Of a DNA stretch of 64,000 nt, positions 1 through 11,539 are shown one piece after another. A program made the position numbers and the translations under genes. Origin of the DNA: Welwitschia mirabilis (Eukaryota; Gnetophyta; Gnetopsida; Welwitschiales). The stretch's first letter is position 1. Each line of letters starts with the position of its first letter. The notes beneath the pieces are model-generated. The model saw nothing but the letters and a program-made list of their open reading frames with translations. It did no database searches and had not been told where the DNA came from. The DNA lies in assembly GCA_051453625.1 (NCBI GenBank), contig JBOZIK010000001.1, positions 215,508,788-215,572,787 on the forward strand, read 5' to 3'.

Positions 1-3000
1 TACCAGAATCTAGTGAGCTTATTACCACTAAATTGGATACCTAGACTTGCATTCATTAGACATATTAGCTAGTAATTAACTTCTAGAATTTTTTGGGTTT
101 AGTACTTTTTTTTTTTTTACTTGTTAAGTTTTATATTTGTACTTGGCTTCATGGAATTTTTTTACCATTGAAAGTTATTTAACTATTATTCAAGTATTTC
201 ATTGACATGTTTTTCTTAAAGCATTTTGATTTTTTTCACCATTGCTTAAAATTTAAAATTCTAGAAAATACTTAATATCTTCATGTAATAAAGTTTTAAA
301 CTTTTCACTATGGAAATATTTTACTTCCTTAATATCTATTTTGTGTTCTAATATTGTTATTATATTATCAACATAAAAGAATAGTATTACACTCTCTTTT
401 ATTTTCTATGTAATTTCACATAGAGGTATGTATCTACAAGTCACTTCTTAAAATCAAGACTCTTAAAAAATTCATTAATCTTCTCAAAACATATTTAGAT
501 AGATTGTTTTAGGAATTATAAGGATTTATTTAGTTTTTAAACTTTTGTTTAATGACCTTTAACTTTAAAGCATTTAAATTAAGTTACATAAACTTCTTAC
601 TTAATGTTTTCATTTAGGAATGTATATTTGGTATCAAGCTAAAACAAACCATAGTTATAGAAAATTTAAAAGGCAAGAATGATTTGTATGATATGAACCT
701 TTGCTCTAGGTGTAGATGTTTCATTGTAGTTAAATTCTTTTCTTTTGTGAAAAACCTTTGATAATAAATCTAGCTTTGTAGTTGTTAATTATACCATCTT
801 GTTTATACTTTATATACAACACTTGTGTCATATCAATTGATTTGTTTATTGCTTTAACATATTCTAATTTTAATTCTTCATGATAATATCATAATTGTCT
901 TTCATTTCGTTTTTTCAAAGTGGGTTTTCAAGAGCTTTACTTACATTGGTAACCTCTACATTGTTTATTTTATTGAGATTAGAAATAAATACTCTTGCAC
1001 TTCACATGGCATAATTTGAATGTTCTTCCAATAGAATTCTTTTATCTTCATGCAATAAATCATAAACTTGTCTTACCCAACATGGAATTTATAATTTATT
1101 ATTTGAATAATGCTCAAAATTCTATCATTGATTATAGTGGGAATAGTTTACTCTTCATCATTAGCATGATTATAATTTATTTTCAAGATTTGAAAATCTG
1201 CTATTTGTTATTTTTAATTTGAGTGATCCAGATTTTGATTTGTAGATTCATCAAGATGTATAATGTCTCTCTTTTATTTGAAGTTAGGTTATTAAATGAT
1301 GTTGAAAAAATAGACTTATCAATCATACTTGTTTCATTAAAACAAATATCTTAGTAATCTTGATCCTTATAGAAGTTAAGTTATATACTCAATAGGATCT
1401 ATTTTCATCTAAGTAACAAAGCATAAAATAAGTTATACCTTTGTTTTTTAGTTTGTTTCATTACTAAAAAGTCTACATAAAATATTTTCCTTCAAAAGTT
1501 CTTAGGTAATTATAGGAAACTACCTCATAAGAACATTTTTACATTAGTATATCTTTATTTAGAGCTTTAGATAAAAGTCTATTTTAAAGATATAAAGTTA
1601 TTATAGTAGCTTTTATCTATAGAAATAAAGAAATACATGTTTTTTACCACATACTTCTTGTCATTTCTAGGATTATTTTCCTTGTTATTCAAATCTCTCT
1701 ATTGAGTTAAGATATCTAAGATGGAGTTACTTCATGTTGAATTTTAACCTTTTGAAGTTCGTCATGAAACTTAGTTAACACATTACTATCTTCCATCTAT
1801 CCTAAGCTTCTTAATTTATAGATTTCTCTTTCTTTTAACTACTATGCAACATCTTAAAAGCATCAAAAGTATAATAATTATTTTATATGAAGAAAATGAA
1901 ATACATTCCATTGTACTCATCAATGAAGATGAGAAAATAGTTTTGTACTTCTAAGAATCAAACTAATAAGCTTTTATGGATTTGTTTAAGTTTCATGTAT
2001 TCTCTTTTTATTTGATTCTTCAAAAATGACTTATGACATAGTTTGTCCATCTAACAAGCTTTACAAACTGGCTCTTCAAATTTGAGTTGTAATTTCATCA
2101 CTTGTTTGATGTAGTTTCTTTAGAACTTTAACGTTCATATGTCACGATCTCTAATGTTATAGAATTTCTTCATTCATTTTAATCATTGAAAGAACTTTTT
2201 AATTAGCTCTTTTTAAATGTAAAAGAAAAATTTTACCATTTGAACCACTTTAATGTGTATTTTTTCTTTTGTATGATATAACATAATTCTTTTTTTTTTC
2301 TTTAATTAACTCTGTAACTATAGTGATATAAGGATGAAGCTATAATTATTTTCATCTTGAAATGAGAAATGAAAAAGGGTATTCATGAATGTGAGAAAGG
2401 ATAATTTCCTAGTTTTTGAATTTTATTCCATTACCAATGATTACATGCTTTGTAATGCTATTTATGATTGACAAAATCTTCATGAAGTAGTTCTTACTAC
2501 TTGTCATAATATTTTCTACTTAGTCTATGAATACTTTTTCATTTTTACTTATAAAAATTACAAAAAACTCTTCTTAATGAATCACATCATCACTTATGAT
2601 GGTAATTCTAGAGTTTTTAACCTTATTTTTCTTATTCTTCTTATTCTAATTATTCTTGTTTCTAGGTGACTTATATTTTTAAAGTAATGATTTTGTAAAT
2701 GATAAACCATCTTATTACAAAATTTACAAAATTTCAGATTAATATTTCATTATTTCATGTTTTTCTCAAATGTAATAACATCTACACTTGTCTTTTTTTC
2801 TATTTTTTTAATCATATTTTGTCCTGATGAATTTTTACTATTAGCATTCATCACTAAGATGAGTTTAACTAGGGTGCTTCATTATCTTTCTTTTTTCAAT
2901 AAACTTTTATTTAGATAAAATTCGAATCAATTTTCAATTATAAAGTCATTCATTTTCATCTTCTAAATGGTGTAGTTTAAATAAGTAAGGTTTATGTGTT

Positions 3001-3203
3001 TCTCAAGGCATAATCTTAATACATTTATTATTACAAATGTGATACATGCCCTTTTTATTTTCCAATTCTATGATGACATGTTCATATTAAATTCATCTAT
3101 AAGTAAAAAATAGTGTAATAATTAAAATTTTCATGTTTTTTCTTGTTATTAAGTTTGTAATTCATCTCCATGTTGTATTCATGGTTATGCTCTAATACCA
3201 TCT
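1..3203 (-). mobile_element. Decayed Ty1/copia retrotransposon, internal region, cut by the window start
   Basis: Reading the minus strand from high to low coordinates gives copia gag-pol order in broken frames. A CCHC-like zinc knuckle reads CKFCNKMVYHLQN near 2730. A GAG-pre-integrase motif with EPVCKAC, a stop, then MDKLCHKSF lies at about 2030-2090. Integrase core remnants lie at about 1620-1950, including a stretch ending IILEMTRSM. The reverse-transcriptase catalytic box reads FFYVDNII, with YVDN at 364-375. The order gag, integrase, RT is diagnostic of copia rather than gypsy. Stops and frameshifts are scattered throughout, so the element is dead. RNase H and the 3' LTR would lie before position 1. 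Family-level assignment is secure; the lineage within copia is not. Confidence 0.88.
3189..3200 (-). other. Copia primer-binding site (initiator tRNA-Met type)
   Basis: The minus strand reads TGGTATTAGAGC followed by ATAACCATG. This is the usual plant copia primer-binding site with one C-to-T change from TGGTATCAGAGC. It lies three bases inside the presumed 5' LTR end. It fixes both the strand and the 5' boundary of the internal region. Confidence 0.85.
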
Positions 3204-3772
3204 TGAGAGTTTGTGCAGAAGTGAAACAAACACAGAAAGCTTATTGAAACAAAAAGGAAAATAAGAATACATAGAATATTGAAATAAAAGAAATACTTTA
3301 TCATTAGCAAAATTTGTAAAATAATTGAATTTACATTTAAATTATACACTTTGTATGTGGAATGATATAACTTATGTATTATGTAAAGAAACATGACTCT
3401 TCACAAAAAATTATGAATAGTTACAATGTTTTATTAAGAGTAATTGAATGACTAATTTGCATAACTTATTATTAGTCAAGAATTAGAGTTTTTTTCATTA
3501 AGGAGAAATACATTTTTATTAACAGGGATGAAACACACTAGTTATGTTGTATTTTGTGTTCCATTGTTTCATCCAATTAAACATGCATGAGTTGGTTACT
3601 TATCATTAAATATTTATTTAATTTGATATCAAATTATATTATCCAAAAATGTACAGTATAATATTTACACATAAAAACATGCATAGTAGGTTGTTAAGAT
3701 GGTTATTCTTTAAGTAAATTCCCTCTTATAGAAGATATGTGAAAAGTGTAAATATTTCATAGATTCTTAACA
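3204..3772 (-). repeat. Copia 5' LTR (outer end uncertain)
   Basis: On the minus strand the LTR should end with the CTCTCA just before the primer-binding site, so its inner edge is at 3204. The outer edge is tentative: a minus-strand TGTTAAGAATC at about 3762-3772 is a plausible copia LTR start, giving roughly 570 bp. The second LTR is outside the window, so the boundary cannot be confirmed by comparison. Confidence 0.45.
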
Positions 3773-5960
3773 CTTCAATTTATTAAGCTAATTAGATATA
3801 TATCTTTTCTTGTAATTATCCATCTATTTTATTTTGTTAAGTTATATGTTTTTAAAATCAATAATATATTTAAATCATTTATAAAGTATGAAGCATCTAA
3901 ACATGCTTTGATTATTAGTAACTATGTTGTTGACATCTAAATGATGATTAAAATCAAGATTTAGTGACAGCACCTTAGAGGAGAATATCAATAAAGATAA
4001 ATTATGGATTAATAAATTATGGAATAAAATGAAGAAAATTATAAAGACATAATAAAAGATTCAAAGGGACTTCTAGATATTAATAAGAGCATAATAGAAT
4101 TGTACTTATAATCTACTATGATCTTCTCATTACTCCTTATTCTCCTACATCTATTTCTCTCCCTCTTTTTTCTCTTCTTTTCTTTATTTATATGCATGCA
4201 TAGTACTATTTTATATCTTCTATTTATAGCTCTTCTTCTATAGCGTATTATTAATATTTCATATATTATCAACCTATTTTGAGGTGATTTCATCATATAC
4301 AAATACATCATCCACTTTTACTTCAACTTTATATGTTCATCACATACTCATTTACATAATTTTATCACTTAGTTTCCCAAGAACATTCCTCATTTCAAGT
4401 TTTATGGTAACTTGTATTATGCACATTTACATATACATAGTTATATGTTACACATCATTCACTAACACATACGAATAATCATAAAATAGATTTATTTGTT
4501 TAAAAACATGTCAAGTAAGTTTAATAAATGATAAATATGTTTATTAAAAAATATTATATTTATATCATTTTAACTTTCTTTTGCGAATGATTATCAGATT
4601 TCATGAGTAAATCTATAAAGATACCATAAAATTTTAATTACGTTCATGATTTTATTACACCTTTGTATCTTATGATGGTATTTCTTTCATTTTTTTTAAT
4701 ATATATTATTTTAACAGATTTGATACTTGTTAATTATAGTTTTCTTGTGTTACCAAAGAACTAGCAACAAGCTAGTTGAGAGATGTTTTGAAACATATTT
4801 TCTTCATTTTAGTCTCTTATTAGTATCAATTTATGATCATAACAATGATATGTAAATTCATTTACACATGGTTTTCTGATATTAGTTAAATTACTAGTTA
4901 TTGAGTTTTACATTGTTCTAGAGGCTAGTATATGACAAGTTCCAAAGGCAAGTTATGATGCAGTGATTCTTTTTCTTAGCATGATAGTAGCTAGAAATAC
5001 ATGTTAAACCTTTGAGCATATTCTAATTCTTTTATAGTACTATAATATTTTGCATAGCCTTATTCTTATCATCGTTGTAATATAATGCTTGGATTTTTCT
5101 ATGTAGTCCTTATAAGAACTAGTCTAAAGGGATAATATTTTTTGTCTTAATTGTATTTATAATTTTGTATATCATGTATTGTTATTGATACATTTGATAC
5201 TTGATAAGAATATATATCATTTATTTTATTAGTTCTTAACAATCTAAGTAAAGTTGTAATTATTAATTAATTGGTCTAATCATTTGACATAATAACAAAA
5301 TCAAGGTTTATTGTAACATGTCAATTAATTGTAAATTCAATTGTTCAATTCATGTATGCATTAGATAGATCTTATATCATATTCAAAATATTAGTTTCTA
5401 ATTATACTGTTACATACTCTCTTCTTATAATTTAACATAAGTTGTAATACTAATATTAAGTGCTCCTTCTATAAGAACAACATTTTAACTTGTTAACTTA
5501 TACACTATAGTACAATTACCATAATCATATTAGAATGAAATCATTTCAAATCATTTGGAATGTTTCAAGTGATGACTAATGTTAAGAAAATTCCCTGCCC
5601 CTAAAGTGGATAATTTTAAGGGGATAGGTAACTTAAGAGAATAATCCACATAACATATAGTTGTACCACATGTAAGATTTATTAGTTAAGCTCCCTATCT
5701 CCTTACAAACACAAAACATTACATATAAGTATTACACTACAACTTTATTGCCTTATCTTTCTAAAATTAGTCTTCTCTCCTTTGAGTGATATTCCACATC
5801 AATTTCCATAAAATTCTCTTTAGAGTTTTTCAAAAATTAAACTCACAACCACAAAATCATAAGAGTAGCGCTATGCAGTAATTATCTCTGTAAAGATGGT
5901 TTTCATAGAATTCTTCACCATGCCTTCATAAATATTTTAGTGCTCTTTCTATTACATCTA
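3773..5960. other. AT-rich intergenic stretch upstream of the RKD gene
   Basis: No gene, RNA or recognisable transposon domain seen on either strand. The two overlapping short frames near 4039-4478 have no family resemblance. A TATA-like string (acatataag) lies near 5722, but nothing ties it to a transcription start. Confidence 0.5.
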
Positions 5961-6105
5961 AAGTAATGGCAATTGTATCACTTAAAACCAAAATGTATTT
6001 TAAGATTGAAACTTTATTAAAATCTCAAATTATTTCTCATAGTCATTCAATTATCAGTGTGATTAGTTTAGTAAACACAACAACTAAAACATCAAAAGTG
6101 CATGA

Positions 6106-6234
6106 AGTGCCGCGACGATCACCAGGTTTCCCGATCATCAAAATCCCAAAACGTTTCTGTGGTCATTTATTACAGAAGAAAGGCAGACCATTGCAGAAGT
6201 TTGCAATGGAGAACAAGGAATTAACGTTCCAGAC
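6106..6234 (+). other. Coding-like in-frame extension upstream of the first RKD ATG
   Basis: The frame of RKD exon 1 stays open upstream of its first ATG (6235) back to a TGA at 6103-6105. The 43 codons have ordinary protein composition, for example KTFLWSFITEERQTIAEVCN, and the base composition matches the exon rather than the AT-rich flank. There is no ATG in it. It may be translated from an upstream exon joined at an AG such as caccag near 6125, or it may be 5' UTR. The sequence alone does not decide. Confidence 0.4.
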
Positions 6235-8288
6235 ATGGAAGCGGACGTTGGTCACGCTGCTCTTTGCAAGTATTTCCAAAACCCTAACCCTAAACCTCCG
6301 CAAGAAATTCCTTCGTCTTTTGATCAGAACATCACAAACGCTAAACCCAACCAGCTCTGCCTAAAAACTGAAAATTCGGAAGACGAAAATTCCACCACTA
6401 CAGCGGAATACACGATTTTCAATGACAGCGGATTTCAATCCTCGGACTCTGATTCTTCGACTGTTGCGGAAACCCTAAACAACAATGATATTAGCTGCTG
6501 GGAGAATTCCTTTGATTTGAATAAGCGCAAAACGGTCTGTTCCAGCAACAATAATAACAATGTCTGTGTTGCAGAACAGCAGAATTTTTTCACTCCTTGT
6601 GCTCCTGCTCCAGCAATTTTCACAAACTCTCACCCTAATACTTTTTATGGTGTTGTTGAGCCCGGCGGACTCAAAGAAGTGGATGACTTGACAAGATATG
6701 CAATGCAGATGATAGATAGCAACGCCACTGGTTGGAATACCCCCATTTTCTCAAGGAATGTGCTGGGGTGGGGTGACCCTTTTAACATTCCTCCTCCTGT
6801 TCCTGCAAACCCTAGTTGTCAGTCCTGCCAAGTTATGCGCCGAATTATTCATACCAATGGTTTGCTTTCCTCTCTGCTTCAATTGGTTTTGTCCAAACAA
6901 ATTTTGGGTTTTAGAACTTTTTATCAGTATGAAATGAATGATTTTTGAAGGACAATAAATAAATTAGTGAATAATTGATTATTACAGTGGGGTTTCTGTA
7001 GGTATTGAAGACTCAAAACTTGAAGTCCATGGCATTCATGGTCAGCCATTCCATTGTCTTTCTGCCTGCTGGTTTCACCCCCAAGGGATGCCTCCAACCA
7101 TCAACGTTGAAATTGTTGAGTAAGCAAATAATATACCCATTTACTTTCCTGAAATCTTATTTTTCACAGAATTCCCATGGTATTTTTGAAGGTTTGCAAC
7201 AAGCCGACTCTTCGGTGGGTGCGCTTAAAAATTTTGGGAGTTGCTTGGTTGATGAAAATGAATAATAACGTATGAAATAAAAAATAATAAAGAAAATATT
7301 TTTTTTTTAAAATAAGAAAACTAAATTGCAAAGGTTAATAGTTTGATAATTAGCCTTAACTTGTAATCAGACATATAAACATTTTTTATGACATTACTAA
7401 AAATCAAATTCACAATGGGAACACTACTCTAAACATTACTTGATTTTAAATTATCAATAATTTTCATTTTAAGAAATATCTAATTATATGTTAAAGAAAA
7501 CACATTTTTTTCCTTTTTTCATTTTTTTCCTTTTTTCTTTTTTGTTTTTAAGGTTTCCAACTAAGGATCCAGAAGAGGCCAAGCAATTCATAGCACAGTA
7601 CATGATGGTAAGAAGAAACGAAGGAAGTGTGCTGAGACATGACTCCTTCATGCTCGCCACTGATATTACAACTAAATCTGGAACTGCATCCTTGCCTGCT
7701 TCCACTGTTGCTTATTGGAACAATAACAGTAACAATAATACCATTACAGGACTGGTTGATGGCCAACTTCCTCCAAAAACTAGCTATTCCGCCCAAGTAT
7801 GGCCATTCTTTTCTCTCTTATAGACTTTTCTGACTCTTTTTTCCGTTGTTTTCGACGTGGGTTTTTGGTTATATATAAAATGTTTTTGATTGAAAAAATT
7901 TAGAGGCAGAGAACTGGAAAAATCCAAATGTCAGAATTGGCAAGTTTCTTCCATTTGCCGATCACTGAAGCAGCCAAGCAACTGAGAATATGTCCCACCG
8001 TAATGAAGAAGATCTGTCGCAACAATGGAGTGAAGCGCTGGCCTCATCGCAAGGTAATTTCTCTTTAATTTTAACGCTTTTTTCTCTGCAAAAACATATT
8101 TCCTTGCAGAATATAATTCGAATGATGGATTAAAAAAATTGCAGATAAAGAGTATTCAACGAAGCATTGAACAGTTGGAGACGGCTTTGAGCTCCGATAA
8201 TCACGTTGAAGACACCATGGAAAGCAGGAAAAGCCAAATTGCTTCTTTGAGAAATGAATTAGCAAGTGTCTATTCTGGTTTCTTATGA
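6235..8288 (+). CDS. RKD-like: RKD-type RWP-RK domain transcription factor, five exons
   Basis: Spliced model: 6235-6859, 7002-7119, 7553-7796, 7904-8053, 8145-8288 (TGA at 8286), 426 codons. Every junction keeps frame with GT-AG introns (G|GTTTGC, GA|GTAAGC, CAA|GTATGG, AAG|GTAATT). The RWP-RK domain spans roughly residues 338-392, across exons 4 and 5. It shows SELASFFHLPITEAAKQL, TVMKKICRNNGVKRW and the signature RWPHRK at residues 374-379. A leucine-containing helical tail follows (IEQLETAL, SLRNELA). No PB1 domain follows, so this is RKD-like and not NIN-like. Residues 195-209 read CQSCQVMRRIIHTNG, resembling the conserved region before the DNA-binding domain of RKDs. Residues 1-190 are Ser/Asn/Pro-rich and probably disordered. 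Known RKDs are nuclear regulators of egg-cell identity and gametogenesis; that role here is by homology only. The true start may lie upstream (see 6106-6234). No in-frame lesion was found, so the gene looks functional. Confidence 0.9.
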
Positions 8289-8311
8289 TAATCTTGAAAA
8301 AAAGAGTTAAA

Positions 8312-8317
8312 AATAAA
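8312..8317 (+). terminator. Candidate polyadenylation signal of the RKD gene
   Basis: AATAAA lies 24 bases after the RKD stop codon in an AT-rich 3' region. The canonical hexamer and the distance are plausible, but AT-rich DNA yields such hexamers by chance, and plant signals are loose. Confidence 0.4.
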
Positions 8318-8769
8318 CCTATTTTTAAGATTAATATTAATTTTTCGTTCCCTAAGAATTAGCGGAAAAGAATAGAGGAAATACTAACATGGTTTATTGT
8401 TAAAATGGTACGTAGTTTGTAGTAAGGCAAGCAGGGATGGATTGAAACTTTAATTTTGAGGTCTTTTAATTACTAGTGTCTCAAAATGTCACAATTGTAA
8501 ACATTATTATTTTTAATTAAGGTTTTATTTTAACATGATTTTCTATGGTGCTTGACTTGAATGCTGAATATTTTCATATTTGTATTATAATAATATATGA
8601 AATTATTTAAAAATATATTTATATGCTATGTAGCAAAAGAATATTTTTTATTTCTATTAATAAGCTTTTAAATCTAAACCACTTAAGTGTTGCAAATAGC
8701 TTTGATCTCATCAAGTACTACATGCTAGAAGCATTTTCACTCTCATAATTTGATATTAGAAAAGCTAGA

Positions 8770-9450
8770 TACTCTTTTCCTTAACTTCAAAATGGAAAAG
8801 GTAGTTTTGAAGAATCTTTTCTCTAGGTATTTAGCAATGTTTCTTTGAGTTCTTGTGTTATCAATTCAAATGTAGATGGTAAAGGATTTTGTTTGGATCA
8901 ATGAAATAACAAACGATAGTTGCAAAGAGACTCAAGTCCAATGAAATTTAAGATAACTTCCAATATTCAATCACTAACTAATTGCAGTTCTACTACTTCT
9001 ATGTTGAATAATAGGAATGTCAGTAATGTTTTTTTTAAGTTCTCATGTTATCAATTCAAATTTAGATGTTAAAGGATTTTGTTTGGACCAACATAATAAA
9101 AAATGATAGTTTCAAAGAGATTCAAGTCCAAGGAAATTTAAGATAACTCCCAATGTTTAACCACTAACTAATTGTGGTTCTACTACTCCTATGTTGAATA
9201 ATAGATTTGTCAGTAGTGTTTCTTTAAGTTCTCATGTTATCAATTCAAATGTAGATGTTAAAGGATTTTGTTTGAATGAACATAATAAAAATGATAGTTG
9301 CAAAGAGACTCAAGTCTAGTGAAATTTTGAGGTAACTCCCAATATTCAATCTTTAACTAGTTGTGGTTCTACTACTCCTATGTTGAATAATAGGTTTGAT
9401 GCTATTCATGATAAGGAACATGAATTTAAGGATGATTCAAGATAGAGGGA
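8770..9450 (+). pseudogene. Decayed ORF of unknown family containing a 63-codon tandem repeat
   Basis: Broken reading frames run through this stretch. Before the repeat they read NGKGSFEESF. In the third repeat unit they read SLSSHVINSNVDVKGFCLNE, two stops, then TPNIQSLTSCGSTTPMLNNR and AIHDKEHEFKDDSR. Units one and two show the same peptide with extra stops and a frameshift. A 189-190 bp period equals 63 codons, as expected if the repeat arose inside a coding sequence. I do not recognise the family. A retroelement ORF is likely given the surroundings, and a Ser/Asn-rich host gene is the alternative. Confidence 0.45.
8833..9400 (+). repeat. Three-copy tandem repeat, period 189-190 bp
   Basis: Units start at 8833 (agcaatgtttc), 9022 (agtaatgtttt) and 9212 (agtagtgtttc). 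The shared string tcaattcaaa falls at 8861, 9051 and 9240, giving periods of 190 and 189. Each unit ends with a variant of atgttgaataatag. Units look about 85-90 percent alike by eye. Confidence 0.88.
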
Positions 9451-9459
9451 GAGGACCTT

Positions 9460-11424
9460 ATGCCCCTCTAAATAATGTTAGTTATTTCATAAAACATACA
9501 AGGCCTTACAAATAGGCTTTAATTTCCAAATTCCTATGGTAGATAAATATGATATCTTATGGAATGTAGCTTTTCAACTCTAAGTTTAAAGATAAAGAAA
9601 ATTTATATAAATTAAAGACAATTCATATAGTTCTTATGATAATTACTTGAACATTTTTTTATGATAGTTTTATTTCCTATTTTTGTCTTTGGTCTTTGCA
9701 CTTTATTGCTATTGGACCTTTTGTTGTGTGTTAATGAAATTATTCATTAGTCCACTTATCTGTACATATATCTTTCACTTTTAACAAAATAATTTTTTGA
9801 ACATCGACACTTCCCACTTTTTCATTTTTAAATATTTACTTTTAATACTAAGAAAGCTAGATACTCTTTTTATTCATGTATTTATTAACTAATAAACATA
9901 ATATTTACTTTAGATGAAAACATCTTTTTAAACCTTGGAAAATTTGTAAACCTTCTAAAATTCAAATTTTGATTTATTGCATTATCCATAATGGTGTAAA
10001 TCTTAGTTAAAGCTTATAGATTACTAGTTAATTGTTATGTTTGGAATTGAGGATCCTTCTAATACTATAAAAATTTGCAGTGATATACTCTTTACTGTTA
10101 AATTATCATGTATGTCTAAGTAACATGCAAGGTATTTAGCTTTAGGTTTTAACTCATAGCCCTTGTTTCTCCAATGTTTATGCATTAGAATTCTTTATTT
10201 ATGTGGGTCCATGTTGGCTTTTCTCTTTTCTTTCTTGTCTTTAATGAAAATATCCTACAATCATAATAAAAAGTTAAAATATTAAAAAAAGAGGATTGGG
10301 GGATTTAAAAGGGAGATTGATCATGTACATGTAGATATTATTTTTTTGAATGGCTCTTACTTACTTTTACTACCTAATTATTCTTTTAGATATAGTTAAG
10401 TTAATTTCATCACATTCTATTATTTATCATTCTTTCTACATTATCATAGTCCATTTTAATCAACTTCAAATTATATCACCCTTCATTTTCCACCTATGAC
10501 AACCTTGGAAAATGAAAACCATAAGTACTAAAACAAGTGAATCAAATTCAAATGAGTTTAAATTATTTTTTTGGAATTTTACTTTATTCATCTTAAATAA
10601 TGAATTATGTAATGACTTTTTTGAAAATATATTATATGTTTCAAATAAATAAGCCTATAAATCTTAGGTACCGAACATGATGCATGAATAAAATTCATCT
10701 AATCAATAAAATTCATCTAATATCTCATTAACATTGGATGTTATCTATTTTCTATCTCTCATTTTAATAATATTAAATTTTCATTTATATATTATGGATA
10801 AAAGAAAATATAGCATCATAATTCTACCTCACTTATAATATTGTAAGATAGATTACATGAAATGTTCCACAAAAATTATGAATAGATATGATGGAATAGA
10901 ATACTCTTATCTTATCTCATTCCTTACATTACAGAAACCTTATAATTTATAATGATTAAAAAAGATCATGAGTAGAAACTTTTTATCCCTTTTCTCTAAT
11001 GGATTAAAAACAATTTAATTTAAAACATCATCTAAAACTTTTCCCCCTTTATAAACATTGAAAAATTTAGGTGTAGTGCTAATTTAGTTTGATACTCCAA
11101 ATGTATTAGACTTCGTATCTCCTCATTATATAATTGAAGGCTCTAAATTTACATCCTTGGAAAGCTTGGTAGAGTATGTAAAGTAAGAATCAAATGATTC
11201 CATAGTGTATATCAAATATCATGCTTGGTGTCACTATGGAGTAATGGAAAACTATCGCAGAACTCATGAAATCAAGCCTGCTTCACTACCTTGTCACCTT
11301 TGTGCTTTAGTAAGAAAACATGATGAGAAACAAAGAATTTATTATTAATAGGAAATCATTGCTAGAGAATTTTTGATACATCAAAATTAAAATTTTGATA
11401 AGTCTACATCATTAAAATACAATT
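9460..11424. other. AT-rich intergenic stretch, no gene seen
   Basis: No readable domain was found. Two stretches (about 9660-9740 and 10140-10270) resemble 3' tails of retroposed elements: T-rich sequence with ttgtgtgttaatgaaa or ctttaatgaaaat. The match is too weak to call. Confidence 0.4.
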
Positions 11425-11536
11425 GCACTCCAAATATATAAGAGTTTACTTTTCTTTTCATCATAAATTTTGGTTAATATGCACTCCAAATATATAACAG
11501 TCTACTTTTCTTTTCATTATAAATTTTGATTAATAA
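11425..11536. repeat. Two-copy direct repeat, period 56 bp
   Basis: gcactccaaatatataa begins at 11425 and again at 11481. Both copies continue through tacttttcttttcat and an ataaattttg-ttaat ending, with a handful of substitutions. It lies in AT-rich DNA with no gene; function unknown. Confidence 0.85.
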
Positions 11537-11539
11537 CTT

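Noticed and set aside
5966-6364. 132-codon plus-strand frame overlapping the start of the RKD gene
   Set aside because: It overlaps RKD exon 1 in another frame. Its first half is AT-rich random-looking sequence, whereas the RKD frame continues into the RWP-RK exons.
6435-6623. 62-codon minus-strand frame inside RKD exon 1
   Set aside because: Antisense shadow of the Asn/Ser-rich coding sequence (poly-Leu from AAC/AAT runs).
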